From NCBI GenBank assembly GCA_016125555.1, contig WGLN01000008.1:124001-188000 (forward strand): a stretch of 64,000 nt of DNA, read 5' to 3'. The notes beneath the pieces are model-generated. The model saw only the letters and a program-made list of their open reading frames with translations. It had not been told where the DNA came from and did no database searches. Both the position numbers and the translations under genes were made by a program. The stretch is from Porphyrobacter sp. (GTDB lineage: Bacteria > Pseudomonadota > Alphaproteobacteria > Sphingomonadales > Sphingomonadaceae). Positions 50,600 to 60,427 of the stretch are shown piece after piece (the first letter of the stretch is position 1; each line of letters opens with the position of its first letter).

Positions 50600-50830
50600 A
50601 TGACCTATTTTCTCGTCGCCATCCTGCTCGTCCTCATGGGCCTGACCGCCTTCTCGCTGATCCGCGGGATCGTGGCCTTCCTCAAGACCACCCGCATCGA
50701 TCTGGAAAGCGGGGAGGCCGAAACCGCCACCGACATGCAGCTCGCCCAGAACAAGGCGATGTTCGCGCGCATCAAGTATCAGGCGCTCGCGATCGTCGTG
50801 GTGGCGATCATCCTCGCGGTGGCGCGCTGA
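50600..50830 (+). CDS. HIG1-domain small membrane protein
   Basis: A 76-residue protein with two membrane helices (FLVAILLVLMGLTAFSLIRG and ALAIVVVAIILAVA) joined by a charged loop. QNKAMFARIKYQALAI matches the HIG1 motif, found in respiratory-complex assembly proteins. A role with cytochrome oxidase is inferred from the family only. It lies 24 bp after gluQRS and 13 bp before the adenosyltransferase. Confidence 0.75.
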   Translation: MTYFLVAILLVLMGLTAFSLIRGIVAFLKTTRIDLESGEAETATDMQLAQNKAMFARIKYQALAIVVVAIILAVAR

Positions 50831-50843
50831 TCCTTCGCCTGCG

Positions 50844-51419
50844 ATGGTGAAGCTCAACCGCATCTACACCCGCACCGGCGATGACGGGACGACCGGGCTG
50901 GTCGATGGTTCGCGCTGCCCCAAGCATTCCGCGCGCATCCACGCGATGGGGTTGGTGGACGAGGCGAACAGCGCCATCGGGCTGGCGATCTGCGCAATTG
51001 AAGAGGAAGCGGAACGCGCCCTGCTGATTCGCGTCCAGAACGACCTGTTCGATCTCGGCGCCGATCTCGCCACTCCGGCGGAAGATGCCGATTTCACCCC
51101 GTCGGAGATGGTGCTTCGCATCGTTCCGCAGCAGCCCGAATGGATCGAGATGCAGATCGACGCGCTCAACCAGCGGCTCGAACCGCTCACCAGCTTCGTC
51201 CTGCCCGGCGGTAGCGAGGCGGCGGCGCGCATCCATGTCGCGCGCGCGGCGACCCGCGCGGCGGAGCGGGCGATGGTCGCGCTCTGCGCCGAGACCCCGG
51301 TGAACCCGGCCGCACTCGCCTATGTCAATCGCCTCTCGGACCTGCTCTTCGTGCTTGCCCGCGTGGCCAACGAGGACGGGCGCGCCGACGTCACCTGGGT
51401 GCCCGGCGCCAACCGCTAG
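50844..51419 (+). CDS. PduO-type cob(I)alamin adenosyltransferase
   Basis: A 191-residue trimeric ATP:corrinoid adenosyltransferase making adenosylcobalamin. YTRTGDDGTTGLVDGSRCPK is the nucleotide-binding N-terminus, AMGLVDEANSAIGLAI follows, and SFVLPGGSEAAARIHVARAA and YVNRLSDLLFVLAR complete the PduO signature. It is typical of methylmalonyl-CoA mutase-using organisms. It is co-directional with hbd-like and HIG1 genes, and probably operonic. Confidence 0.93.
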   Translation: MVKLNRIYTRTGDDGTTGLVDGSRCPKHSARIHAMGLVDEANSAIGLAICAIEEEAERALLIRVQNDLFDLGADLATPAEDADFTPSEMVLRIVPQQPEWIEMQIDALNQRLEPLTSFVLPGGSEAAARIHVARAATRAAERAMVALCAETPVNPAALAYVNRLSDLLFVLARVANEDGRADVTWVPGANR

Positions 51420-51494
51420 CCAAATAGTCTGCTGGCCAGCGCGGCGCTTCCCCGCTAGGGCGGCGCTCTTGCTGCACTTGCGAAGGACATTGCC

Positions 51495-52376
51495 ATGCAG
51501 AGCCCCATGCGAAACATCGCCGTCATCGGCGCCGGTCAGATGGGAACCGGCATTGCCCAGACCGTCGCCGCCCACGGCATGAAGGTCATGCTTTCCGACG
51601 TCGATCTCGAACGCGCAGAGGCGGGCAAGGCCAATGTCGAGAAGGCGCTGGTCAAGCTGATGGGCCGCGGCAAGATTGAGGCTGCCGAAGCGGAGGCCCT
51701 GCTGGCCCGCATCACCCCGGTCGCCGACTATGCTCCTTTCGCCGAGGCTGACCTCATCATCGAGGCCGCGACCGAGCGCGAGGAGATCAAGAACGCGATC
51801 TTCGAGAAGGCCGGCCAGGTGCTCGCACCGCAGGCGATCATGGCGTCGAACACTTCGTCGATCCCGATCACCCGCATGGCCAACCACTCGCCCGATGCAG
51901 GCCGCTTCATCGGGCTGCACTTCTTCAACCCGGTGCCGGTGATGGGGCTGATCGAGGTCATCCCCGGCCTCGCCACCGCGCAGGCGACCACCGATGCTGT
52001 CACCGCCTTCGCGCGGGGCCTCGGCAAGGAAGTGGTGCTGAGCCAGGACGAACCCGGCTTCGTGGTCAACCGCATCCTCCTGCCGATGATCAACGAGGCG
52101 GTGTTCGTGCTCGGCCAGTCGACCGCGGGAATCGAGGATATCGACAAGGGCTGCCGCCTCGGCCTCAATCACCCGATGGGCCCGCTGCAACTGGCCGATT
52201 TCGTGGGGCTGGACACCTGCCTCGACATCATCAAGGTGCTCTACAAGACAACCCGCGACAGCAAGTATCGCCCCGCGCCGCTGCTGGTGAAGTATGTCGA
52301 AGCCGGCTGGCTCGGAAGGAAAACCGGGCGCGGTTTCTACGATTACACGGGCGAGGCACCGGTTCCGACCCGCTGA
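51495..52376 (+). CDS. 3-hydroxybutyryl-CoA dehydrogenase
   Basis: A 293-residue NAD-dependent enzyme of fatty-acid or butanoate metabolism. The Rossmann motif is [19 protein letters not shown], the HCDH signature covers [20 protein letters not shown], and the catalytic histidine is in [17 protein letters not shown]. The C-terminal [18 protein letters not shown] matches Hbd/PaaH. It is separate from FadB, as expected for a single-domain form. Start at ATG 51495 or the Met four codons later. Confidence 0.94.
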   Translation: MQSPMRNIAVIGAGQMGTGIAQTVAAHGMKVMLSDVDLERAEAGKANVEKALVKLMGRGKIEAAEAEALLARITPVADYAPFAEADLIIEAATEREEIKNAIFEKAGQVLAPQAIMASNTSSIPITRMANHSPDAGRFIGLHFFNPVPVMGLIEVIPGLATAQATTDAVTAFARGLGKEVVLSQDEPGFVVNRILLPMINEAVFVLGQSTAGIEDIDKGCRLGLNHPMGPLQLADFVGLDTCLDIIKVLYKTTRDSKYRPAPLLVKYVEAGWLGRKTGRGFYDYTGEAPVPTR

Positions 52377-52393
52377 AAGCGTAACGCGGTGGC

Positions 52394-52855
52394 CTAGCGC
52401 GGGGCGATCGTCATCGTCCGGGCAGTGACCACCGGCTCGGGCGGCGGCGCCTCGGTTGGAGTGACGCCCCGCGGCACGGGAATGTGCAGTCCTTCCGAGC
52501 CCACGGGCATGCCTCGCGGAGAGACGCGCGGCGCGGAGGAGCGGGCAGCCGGAGCGTCCGAGGGTTCCTCGCTCGCGGGCGGCGTCTCGGCTTCGTAATC
52601 GCCGAAGGCGGGCGCCGCGGTGCCGCCCCATCCGCTCGCCGGATCGAGCGGTTCGGACGGCTCTTCGATGGGCTCGCCCGAGCCTGCCGGGGCCTGCACC
52701 ACCACGGTTTCGCGCGGCTTTTGCGCAAGCCGGTTGGCCGCCGCCTCGATCATGCCCCCGCCCCCGCCCGGCGAGACCACGATCAGCGTGCCGAGAATGG
52801 TTATGGCCGCGAAGGCAAGCGCGCCCTTGCTGCTGGCGAACGGGGTCTTCGACAT
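52394..52855 (-). CDS. Proline-rich protein with one membrane helix, unknown function
   Basis: A 153-residue protein. After a short cytoplasmic start comes one membrane helix (ALAFAAITILGTLIVVSPGG), followed by an acidic, proline-rich periplasmic part (EEPSEPLDPASGWGG, PPEPVV). There is no known domain. I chose ATG at 52855 (MSKTPFASSKG). Low-complexity composition makes even its being a protein less certain, but codon use fits the strand. Confidence 0.55.
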   Translation of the reverse strand: MSKTPFASSKGALAFAAITILGTLIVVSPGGGGGMIEAAANRLAQKPRETVVVQAPAGSGEPIEEPSEPLDPASGWGGTAAPAFGDYEAETPPASEEPSDAPAARSSAPRVSPRGMPVGSEGLHIPVPRGVTPTEAPPPEPVVTARTMTIAPR

Positions 52856-52984
52856 GGGCGAGAGCCTAGTGCGGCGATGGTTAAGTTTCGGTGCACGGCG
52901 GTCCGGCGCGTTCGGCAAACGCATCGCCGCGCCGCACGAACCCGCGCGGGCTGCGGCTCGTTGGTGTTACGAAAGGAGTTTCCC

Positions 52985-53374
52985 ATGAACGACCGCACCA
53001 AAACCGAGCCCGCCAATGGCCGCCCCGAAGGCCTTGCGCCGGAGAACCGCAACGACGAACAATTTGATCGCGACAAGCAGGCGCAGACCGTCGCCGCTCA
53101 GGCGCAGCAGGATGCCCACAAGGAGCCGGGCGGCACCGAGAGCCGCAAGGCCTTCTCGCCCGGCGTCGACAATGTCGCAGGCAGCGAGAGCGATCTCGTC
53201 GACGAGATGCGCCGGATGGAAGATGGCGGGCGGATCGACAACTCGGCCTTCGTCGGCGAGCCCAACCACGACGACACCCCGGGCAAGTACGATGCCGGCA
53301 ACGACGGAGACGACGATGTCGTGGTCGGCGGTGAGGACGGCGAACAGCGCCGCCGCTCGCCGCAAAAACCCTAG
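52985..53374 (+). CDS. Acidic hydrophilic protein, unknown function
   Basis: A 129-residue protein with no membrane segment, very rich in Asp, Glu, Gln and Gly; it contains NVAGSESDLVDEMRRMEDGG and an acidic tail (GNDGDDDVVVGGEDG). It looks intrinsically disordered, resembling stress-induced hydrophilic proteins. Its ATG has AAAGGAG upstream (AAGGAGTTTCCC). It ends in a 4-bp overlap (CTAG) with the converging mutS gene. Confidence 0.7.
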   Translation: MNDRTKTEPANGRPEGLAPENRNDEQFDRDKQAQTVAAQAQQDAHKEPGGTESRKAFSPGVDNVAGSESDLVDEMRRMEDGGRIDNSAFVGEPNHDDTPGKYDAGNDGDDDVVVGGEDGEQRRRSPQKP

Positions 53375-56010
53375 GACTTGGCGCTCAGGCCGCGTTTCCA
53401 TTCGTAGAGCAGGTCGAGCGCTTCGCGCGGGGTGAGAGCATCCAGATCGGCATCGCGCAGCGCCTCGGCGAGTTGCTGTTCGGGCCCAGGCGGGGCGGGC
53501 TCGCGCGCCATCGCGGCGAACAGCGGCAGGTCGCCGAGCCCGGCTGCGATCCCGCCGGTCGCCTCGCGGGTCGCCTCGAGCTTTTCCAGCACCGCTTTCG
53601 CCCGCTCGACCACCGGGCTGGGCACGCCTGCGAGCCGTGCCACGGCCAAGCCATAGGACCGGTCCGCGGGACCTTCGGCGAGTTCGTGGAGCAGCACGAG
53701 GTCGCCCTGCCATTCACGTGCGCGGACGTGGTGCAGGCTCAGCGCCTCGCAGGTCTCCGCCAGCCGCGCGAGCTCGTGGTAGTGGGTGGCGAACAGGCAT
53801 CTGCAGCCGATCCGCGTGTGCACCGCCTCGGCCACCGCCCAGGCGAGCGCCAGCCCGTCATAGGTCGAGGTGCCGCGCCCGACCTCGTCGAGGATCACGA
53901 AGCTGCGGCTGGTCGCCTGTGCGAGGATCGCGGCGGTCTCGACCATCTCGACCATGAAGGTCGAACGGCCGCGGGCGAGGTTGTCGGCGGCGCCGACCCG
54001 GCTGAACAGGCGGTCGACAAGGCCGATCCGCGCGGCTGACGCGGGCACGAAGCAGCCCGCCTGCGCGAGCAGCACGATAAGTGCGTTCTGACGCAGGAAG
54101 GTCGATTTGCCGCCCATGTTGGGGCCGCCGATCAGCCACAGGCGATCGCCTTCCGCGAGCCGGCAGTCGTTTGCCACGAAAGGCTCGCCGGTCTTGGCCA
54201 GTGCTGCCTCGACCACCGGATGCCGCCCGGCAATGAGGGTCAGGCTGGAGTCCTCGGCGATGTCCGGGCGGCACCAGTCGCCTTCAGCCGCGCGCTCGGC
54301 ATTGCCCGCGGCCACGTCGAGCCGCGCGAGCGCGGCGGCGGTTGCGGCGATGACCTCACGCGCCGTGCCGACCTGGCCCACCAGTTCCTCGAAATGCGCT
54401 TCCTCGGCAGCGAGCGCATGGCCGCCCGCTTCGGCGATGCGCGCGGCTTCCTCGTGCAGCTTCAACGAGTTGAACCGCACCGCGTCCTTCATCGTCTGGC
54501 GATGGGTGAAGCCGCTCTCGGGCGCCATCAGCCGGTCGGCATGGCGCGCGGAGACTTCGATGAAATAGCCGAGCACGCCGTTGTGGCGGATCTTGAGCGT
54601 CGCGATCCCGGTCTCTTCGCGATAGCGCGCCTCCATCGCCGCAATCGCCCGGCGGGCATCGCCCGAGACGCTGCGCAATTCGTCGAGCGCCGCGTCGTAG
54701 CCGTCGGCGATGTAGCCGCCATTGCTCCGTTCGGTGGGCGGCGAGGGAACCAGCGCGCGCGATAGCAGGTCGGTCAGCGCGCCGTGGCCGGTGAGCCGAG
54801 CGAGCACCTCGTCCATCAGCGCCGGCCGGTCGGGCGCGCCGCTCAGCCAGTGATGCAGCCGCGTCGCCTCGGAAAGTCCATCGCGCAGCTGGCCGAGATC
54901 GCGCGGGCTGCCGCGCCCAGCCACGACCCGTCCGAGCGCGCGGCCGATGTCGGGAATTGCCCGCAAGATGTCGCGCAGCCGGGCGCGTTCGATCGGGCGG
55001 TCCCGCCAGAACTGCACCAGCGCGAGGCGCGCCTCGATTGTCGGCAGGTCGAGCAAGGGCGCCGAGAGGTCGTCTGCCAGCAGTCGCGAGCCTGCACCGC
55101 TGACGCAGCGGTCGACCGCCCCGATCAGGCTCCCGGCGCGGCCGCCCTGGGCGGACTCGAGGATCTCGAGGCTGGCGCGCGTCGCCGCGTCCATCGCCAT
55201 CGTGCTCTGCGTCTCGCGCAGCACCGGGGGCAGCAGCAGCGGCAGACTGCCGCGGCCGACATGCTCAAGATAGGACACCAGCCCTGCCGCCGCCGCCAGC
55301 ATCGCGCGAGTAAAGGCGCCGAAGGCATCGAGCGTCGCGACGCCGTGGATCGCCCGCAGCCGCTCTGCGCCCGCATCGCTGGCGAAGGTGGAACGCGGGC
55401 GATAGATCGCCTCGTCCGGGCCGTGTTGCCAGTCCTCGGCCACCACCACCTCGCTCGGGGACAACCGCGCCAGCGCCGCGCCCAGTTGGTCCTCCGCGCA
55501 TTCCTCGAGCACCATCGCCCCGGTCGAGACGTCGCAGGCGGCAATCCCGATGGTCCCGCGCAGTTCGGCGAGCGCGACCAGCACATTGGCGCGGCGCGGC
55601 TCGAGCAGCGCCTCCTCGGTCAGCGTCCCCGCCGTCACCAGGCGGACAATCGCGCGCCCCACCAGCGCCTTGGAAGAGGGCGTGCCCTCGCGCTTCGCCC
55701 GTGCCTTGGCTTCGTCGGGGGTTTCGACCTGCTCCGCGATTGCCACCCGGCAGCCTGCTTTGATGAGCCGCGCGAGATAGCTTTCCGCCGAATGCACCGG
55801 CACCCCGCACATCGGGATCGGCTGGCCGAGATGTTCGCCGCGGGTGGTGAGCGCGATGTCGAGGATCTGCGCGGCGGTCTTCGCGTCGTCGAAGAACAGT
55901 TCGAAGAAATCGCCCATCCGGTAGAACAGCAGCGCGTCGCCCGCTTCCTCGCGCAGCGCGAGGTATTGCGCCATCATCGGGGTCGGTTTCGGATCGTCGC
56001 GCGCGGCCAT
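53371..56010 (-). CDS. mutS: DNA mismatch repair protein MutS
   Basis: An 879-residue mismatch sensor. The N-terminal mismatch-binding domain has YRMGDFFELFFDDA with the Phe-x-Glu motif; connector, lever and clamp domains follow; the ATPase has Walker A in IGGPNMGGKSTFLRQNAL, Walker B in SFVILDEVGRGTSTYDGLAL and the FATHYHEL loop. The length (E. coli 853) fits. The gene is single and transcribed alone, reading away from maeB, with a 148-bp region between them. Confidence 0.97.
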   Translation of the reverse strand: MAARDDPKPTPMMAQYLALREEAGDALLFYRMGDFFELFFDDAKTAAQILDIALTTRGEHLGQPIPMCGVPVHSAESYLARLIKAGCRVAIAEQVETPDEAKARAKREGTPSSKALVGRAIVRLVTAGTLTEEALLEPRRANVLVALAELRGTIGIAACDVSTGAMVLEECAEDQLGAALARLSPSEVVVAEDWQHGPDEAIYRPRSTFASDAGAERLRAIHGVATLDAFGAFTRAMLAAAAGLVSYLEHVGRGSLPLLLPPVLRETQSTMAMDAATRASLEILESAQGGRAGSLIGAVDRCVSGAGSRLLADDLSAPLLDLPTIEARLALVQFWRDRPIERARLRDILRAIPDIGRALGRVVAGRGSPRDLGQLRDGLSEATRLHHWLSGAPDRPALMDEVLARLTGHGALTDLLSRALVPSPPTERSNGGYIADGYDAALDELRSVSGDARRAIAAMEARYREETGIATLKIRHNGVLGYFIEVSARHADRLMAPESGFTHRQTMKDAVRFNSLKLHEEAARIAEAGGHALAAEEAHFEELVGQVGTAREVIAATAAALARLDVAAGNAERAAEGDWCRPDIAEDSSLTLIAGRHPVVEAALAKTGEPFVANDCRLAEGDRLWLIGGPNMGGKSTFLRQNALIVLLAQAGCFVPASAARIGLVDRLFSRVGAADNLARGRSTFMVEMVETAAILAQATSRSFVILDEVGRGTSTYDGLALAWAVAEAVHTRIGCRCLFATHYHELARLAETCEALSLHHVRAREWQGDLVLLHELAEGPADRSYGLAVARLAGVPSPVVERAKAVLEKLEATREATGGIAAGLGDLPLFAAMAREPAPPGPEQQLAEALRDADLDALTPREALDLLYEWKRGLSAKS

Positions 56011-56158
56011 CCTGTCGGACTAGCCGCAGCCGCCCCGATTCGGGAATGACCGCGCTGCGGCTTTCCCCGGACACGCGGCCAATTCCGGCCTATCGTTCGG
56101 CCGCGTGCGCCGCTAAGACCGCCGCGAACGATCGGTTAGGCAGGAGGGATCACGCGCG

Positions 56159-58432
56159 ATGGCCGAGGAAAACGCCAATCAGAACAGGGGCGGCTTCACC
56201 ACCCGCGAGGCGCTGTATTATCACGAGGCGATCCGCCCGGGTAAGCTCGAGATCGTTGCCACAAAGCCGATGACCTCGCAGCGCGATCTCAGCCTCGCCT
56301 ATTCGCCGGGCGTCGCCGCGCCGGTCGAGGCGATCGCCGCCGACCCCTCGCTCGCGGCGCGCTACACCGCCAAGGCGAACCTCGTCGCGGTGATTTCCAA
56401 CGGCACCGCGATCCTCGGCCTCGGCAATCTGGGCGCGCTCGCCTCCAAGCCTGTGATGGAAGGCAAGGCGGTGCTGTTCAAGCGCTTCGCCGACGTCGAC
56501 TCCATCGACATCGAGCTCGCCACCGAGGACCCCGAGGCCTTCATCAACGCCGTGGCGCTGATGGAGCCGAGCTTCGGCGGCATCAACCTTGAAGACATCA
56601 AGGCGCCCGAATGCTTCATCATCGAGGCCGCGCTGCGCGAGCGGATGAAGATCCCGGTCATGCACGACGACCAGCACGGCACCGCGATCATCACCGCCGC
56701 CGGCCTGCTCAACGCCTGCCACCTCACCGGGCGCGACATCAGGGACGTCAAGGTCGTGGTCAACGGAGCCGGCGCGGCGGCGATCGCCTGCACCGCGCTG
56801 GTCAAGGCGATGGGCGTGCCGCACGAGAACGTCATCATGTGCGACCGTTCCGGCCCGATCACCCCGGGCCGCGAGGGCGTCGACCAGTGGAAGAGCGCGC
56901 ACGCGGTCGCCACCACCGCCACCACGCTCGAAGAGGCGCTGGAGGGCGCGGACATCTTCCTCGGCCTGTCGGCGGCGGGCGCCCTGAAGCCGGAGTGGGT
57001 CAAGAAGATGGCCGACAAGCCGATCATCTTCGCGATGGCGAACCCGGTGCCCGAGATCATGCCGGACGAGGCCAAGGCGGTGCGCCCGGACGCGATCATC
57101 GCCACCGGGCGCAGCGATTTCCCCAACCAGGTCAACAATGTCCTCGGCTTCCCCTTCATCTTCCGCGGCGCGCTCGACGTGCAGGCGACCACCATCAACG
57201 AGGAGATGAAGGTCGCCGCCGCCGAGGCGATCGCCGAGCTGGCACGCCAGCAGGTGCCCGAGGAGGTCGCTTCGGCCTACGGCAAGAACCACAAGTTCGG
57301 CACCGACTACATCATCCCCGCCCCCTTCGATCCGCGGCTGATCGAGGTGGTATCCTCGGCGGTCGCGAAGGCGGCGATGGATTCGGGCGTGGCGCGCGCG
57401 CGGATCGATGATTTCGAGGCCTACCGCATGCAGCTGCGCAGCCGCCTCAATCCGACCACCTCGGTGCTCTCCGGCGTCTACGAAGTCGCCCGCGCCAACC
57501 CCAAGCGGATGGTCTTCGCCGAAGCCGAGGAGGAGGTGGTGCTGCGGGCGGCGATCCAGTTCCGCGATTTCGGCTACGGCACCCCGATCCTCGTCGGGCG
57601 GACCAAGGCGGTGGTCGACAAGTTGCACCAGCTGTCGGTCAGCGATCCGGGCAGCTTCGAGATCCAGAACTCCGCCGATAGCGAATACGTGCCGGCGATG
57701 GTCGATTTCCTCTACAAGCGGCTCCAGCGCCGCGGCTTCACCGAGCGCGACGTGCGGCGCATGGTCAATCAGGAGCGCAACGTCTTCGCCGCGCTGCTGG
57801 TTGCGCTCGGCCATGGCGACGGGATGATCACCGGCATGACGCGCACCTTCGCGCAGACCGTGCGCGAGGTGAACCTGGTGCTTGATCCCAAGGCCGGCGC
57901 GCTGCCTTTCGGCATCCACATGATGATCGGCAAGAACCACACCACCTTCCTCGCCGACACCACGATCAACGAACGGCCCGATGCGGGCATGCTCGCCCAT
58001 ATCGCCCGCGAAACCGCCGCTGTGGCGCGGCGCATGGGTCACGAGCCGCGAGTCGCGTTCCTCAGCTATTCGACTTTCGGCAATCCTTCCGGCCAGTGGC
58101 TCGACAATATCCGCGCGGCGGTGGCGATCCTCGATCGCGAGGACCCGGGCTTCGAATACGAAGGCGAGATGGCGCCCGATGCCGCGCTCAATCCCAAGGT
58201 GATGGCGCTCTATCCCTTCAGCCGCCTTTCGGGTCCGGCCAACGTGCTGATCATGCCCGGGCTGCAATCGGCGAACCTCTCGGCCAAGCTGCTGCGCGAA
58301 CTGGGCAGCAATGCCACCATCGGCCCGATGATGATCGGCATGGAAAAGCCGGTGCAGATCGTGCCCATGACCGCGAGCGTGCCCGACGTGCTGACACTGG
58401 CGGTGCTAGCGGGAGGGGGCGTGGTCGGCTGA
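56159..58432 (+). CDS. maeB: NADP-dependent malic enzyme (fused phosphotransacetylase-like domain)
   Basis: A 757-residue MaeB-type enzyme converting malate to pyruvate, CO2 and NADPH. Residues 1-430 are the malic enzyme part (SLAYSPGVAAPV, IMHDDQHGTAIITAAGLLN, NGAGAAAIACTALVKAMG); residues 430-757 resemble phosphotransacetylase (NPKRMVFAEAEEE, FGIHMMIGKN). In this family the second part is not needed for transacetylation and controls activity, by acetyl-CoA in E. coli. CAGGAGGG precedes the ATG. Confidence 0.96.
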   Translation: MAEENANQNRGGFTTREALYYHEAIRPGKLEIVATKPMTSQRDLSLAYSPGVAAPVEAIAADPSLAARYTAKANLVAVISNGTAILGLGNLGALASKPVMEGKAVLFKRFADVDSIDIELATEDPEAFINAVALMEPSFGGINLEDIKAPECFIIEAALRERMKIPVMHDDQHGTAIITAAGLLNACHLTGRDIRDVKVVVNGAGAAAIACTALVKAMGVPHENVIMCDRSGPITPGREGVDQWKSAHAVATTATTLEEALEGADIFLGLSAAGALKPEWVKKMADKPIIFAMANPVPEIMPDEAKAVRPDAIIATGRSDFPNQVNNVLGFPFIFRGALDVQATTINEEMKVAAAEAIAELARQQVPEEVASAYGKNHKFGTDYIIPAPFDPRLIEVVSSAVAKAAMDSGVARARIDDFEAYRMQLRSRLNPTTSVLSGVYEVARANPKRMVFAEAEEEVVLRAAIQFRDFGYGTPILVGRTKAVVDKLHQLSVSDPGSFEIQNSADSEYVPAMVDFLYKRLQRRGFTERDVRRMVNQERNVFAALLVALGHGDGMITGMTRTFAQTVREVNLVLDPKAGALPFGIHMMIGKNHTTFLADTTINERPDAGMLAHIARETAAVARRMGHEPRVAFLSYSTFGNPSGQWLDNIRAAVAILDREDPGFEYEGEMAPDAALNPKVMALYPFSRLSGPANVLIMPGLQSANLSAKLLRELGSNATIGPMMIGMEKPVQIVPMTASVPDVLTLAVLAGGGVVG

Positions 58433-58443
58433 CAGTCGGAGCA

Positions 58444-58464
58444 GGCCCGGCACCGCGCCGGGCC
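58444..58464. terminator. Hairpin between maeB and the DUF892 gene
   Basis: GGCCCGGC (58444-58451) and GCCGGGCC (58457-58464) form a perfect 8-bp stem with a 5-nt loop between two converging genes, 12 bp after the maeB stop. The stem is strong but the T-run is missing, so any termination would be assisted rather than classic. Confidence 0.5.
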
Positions 58465-58475
58465 CGCTTAGCGCA

Positions 58476-58976
58476 TCAGGCCTCGGCAGCTGCCGGATTG
58501 ACCTCGCCCGCGGCGATCGCGGTCATGTGCTCGTCGCCGTCACGGGTGTTGTCGAGGCAGGCTTCCAGCACGTCGGCATCCTCTTCGAGTCCCAAGCGGC
58601 TGGCGAAGGCGCAGGCGGTTCCGTAGCCGGAAATGCCGTAATGCGTCATGCGCTGATACTGCGCGATGATCGAGGCATCGCGCACGTCCTTGTCGGCGAT
58701 GTCGGCCTCGATCCCGTGGGCGCGCGCCTCGGCAGCGAGGCCTTCCATGCCCTTGCAGTGCTCGCCGCGCGGATCGGCGTCATGCTTCTGGATGAGCTCC
58801 TTGACCTGCGAGAGGCCCTGCTCGATGCCTTCGACCCCGGCATCGAGCGCATCGCGCAGCTCCTGCGAATGCGCCGCTTTGCGCAGGTCCCTGGTAACGT
58901 TCAGCGATTGGCGGTTGGCGCTGTAGATGTCCTGCAGCTGGTCGATGTAGAGGTCCTTGAGGGTGTTGATCGTCAT
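58476..58976 (-). CDS. DUF892 ferritin-like protein (YciE/YciF family)
   Basis: A 166-residue all-helical protein with the DUF892 pattern: LKDLYIDQLQDIYSANRQSL, LRDALDAGVEGIEQGLSQVK, then the metal-site region ending EACLDNTRDGDEHMTAIA. The family has a ferritin-like di-metal fold and is usually stress-induced. I chose ATG at 58976 (MTINTLKDLY); the open extension is arginine-rich shadow. It has its own promoter area in 58977-59251. Confidence 0.88.
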   Translation of the reverse strand: MTINTLKDLYIDQLQDIYSANRQSLNVTRDLRKAAHSQELRDALDAGVEGIEQGLSQVKELIQKHDADPRGEHCKGMEGLAAEARAHGIEADIADKDVRDASIIAQYQRMTHYGISGYGTACAFASRLGLEEDADVLEACLDNTRDGDEHMTAIAAGEVNPAAAEA

Positions 58977-59251
58977 GGTGCAAATCTCCGGTTCGTGTCG
59001 CCCCCCACATCTCTTGCGACTCGTCCGGCAAGGGCTTTGTTCCGCGCTCCGCAAGGCCCTCCGACGAGGCGCGAGGGATATGCGGCGGGGTGCGTGTTGG
59101 AGACACATGAGACACTGTCCAGGAGACGAAAAACCACCCCCGTTTCCCGCCACCACGGGCGGCTGATCGTCGCAAATCGGGGCAGTGCGGAGCGCATGCG
59201 GCAAGGCTATTATGCCGGGCGACCTGTAGGAAAGCGGCAAGGGAGGCGCGA

Positions 59252-59644
59252 GTGCGCTGGGCCAGGGCAGGGCTGGACTATGGGGCGCTCGTCTTCGCGC
59301 TCGGTTTCGTGCTCGGCACGCTCCGGGTGCTGTGGCTCGCCCCGCTGGTCGGCCTGGTGGTAGCGACCGCTTTCGAACTGCCGGTGATGCTGGCGGCAAG
59401 CTGGTGGTTGGCGGAACGGCTGCTGCGGCGCTTCGCGATCGCGGCACCGGGCGAGGCGCTGGCGATGGGGCTTTTCGCTTTCGCCCTGCTGCTCGCCGCC
59501 GAATGCGCGCTGGCGGTGGGATTGTCGGGACAGAGCCCGGCGCAGTGGCTCGCAGGGCTCGCCGAACCCCATGCCGCGCTCGGGCTGGCCGGACAGGTCG
59601 GTTTCGCGCTGATCCCGTGGGTCCGCGCGCGCCGGAGCGGCTAG
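59252..59644 (+). CDS. Small integral membrane protein, unknown function
   Basis: A 130-residue protein with about four helices (GALVFALGFVLGTLRVLWLA, LVGLVVATAFELPVMLAASW, ALAMGLFAFALLLAAECALA, and a last near LGLAGQVGFALIPW). I do not recognise the family. It converges on trmB with a 4-bp stop overlap (CTAG). The 275 bp upstream show no further gene. Confidence 0.72.
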   Translation: MRWARAGLDYGALVFALGFVLGTLRVLWLAPLVGLVVATAFELPVMLAASWWLAERLLRRFAIAAPGEALAMGLFAFALLLAAECALAVGLSGQSPAQWLAGLAEPHAALGLAGQVGFALIPWVRARRSG

Positions 59645-60342
59645 CGGCGCCGGAAGCGGAAGTACCAGACCTCGTGGCCGTAGACGGTGCGCGCCTTGTG
59701 CTCGTAACGGGTCTCGGGCCAGCCCGAGGGGCGCACCTGCCAGTCGGCGGGCTTTTCGACCACCCATTCGAACAGGTCCGTGTGGCGCTGCATCACCATC
59801 AGGGCGTGACGCAGATAGACAGCGTGGTCGGTGCCGAAGCGCAGCTCGCCGCCGGGCCTCAGCTTTTCGGCGAAGAGCTTCACCGGCCCGTCGTTCATCA
59901 TCCGCCGCTTGGCATGGCGCGCCTTGGGCCAGGGGTCGGGGTGGAGCAGGTAGAGCATCGTCAGCGCCCCGTCGGACACGCGGCTCAGCACCTCGATCGC
60001 ATCGCCGTGGTGGAGGCGAATATTGGCGAGGCGCTGGTCCTCGATGTGGGTGAGGGCCTGCGCGACGCCGTTGAGGAACGGCTCGGCGCCGATGAAACCG
60101 TGATAGGGCAACAGGTCGGCGCGGTAGGCGAGGTGCTCGCCCCCGCCGAAGCCGATCTCGAAGTGAAGCGGGCGGTCATCGCCGAACAGGGCGGCGCTGG
60201 TCACCGGGCCTTCGGCAGGCACCGCGATCTTCGGCAGGAGATTGTCGACCAGCCCCTGCTGGCGCGCGCGCAGGGGCTTGCCCTGGCTGCGGCCATAGAG
60301 CCGGTTCAATGTCGTCGGGTCGCCTTCCTTGAATGCCGTCAT
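59641..60342 (-). CDS. trmB: tRNA (guanine-N7-)-methyltransferase
   Basis: A 233-residue AdoMet-dependent enzyme that methylates G46 of tRNA. The opening has LRARQQGLVDNLLPKIA, the AdoMet motif is in HFEIGFGGGEHLAYRADLLP, IGAEPFLNGVA is the acid loop, and LLHPDPWPKARHAKRRMM is the TrmB hallmark. The gene is alone on its strand and shares its upstream 80 bp with the channel gene, which runs the other way. Confidence 0.95.
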   Translation of the reverse strand: MTAFKEGDPTTLNRLYGRSQGKPLRARQQGLVDNLLPKIAVPAEGPVTSAALFGDDRPLHFEIGFGGGEHLAYRADLLPYHGFIGAEPFLNGVAQALTHIEDQRLANIRLHHGDAIEVLSRVSDGALTMLYLLHPDPWPKARHAKRRMMNDGPVKLFAEKLRPGGELRFGTDHAVYLRHALMVMQRHTDLFEWVVEKPADWQVRPSGWPETRYEHKARTVYGHEVWYFRFRRR

Positions 60343-60427
60343 GGGACGAGCCGCTAGGCGCGCACGCCCGGCCTTGTCCAGCCCCGCGCTTGCCCTCGCC
60401 GGCTGATTGCCGCTATCGGCGGCGTCG

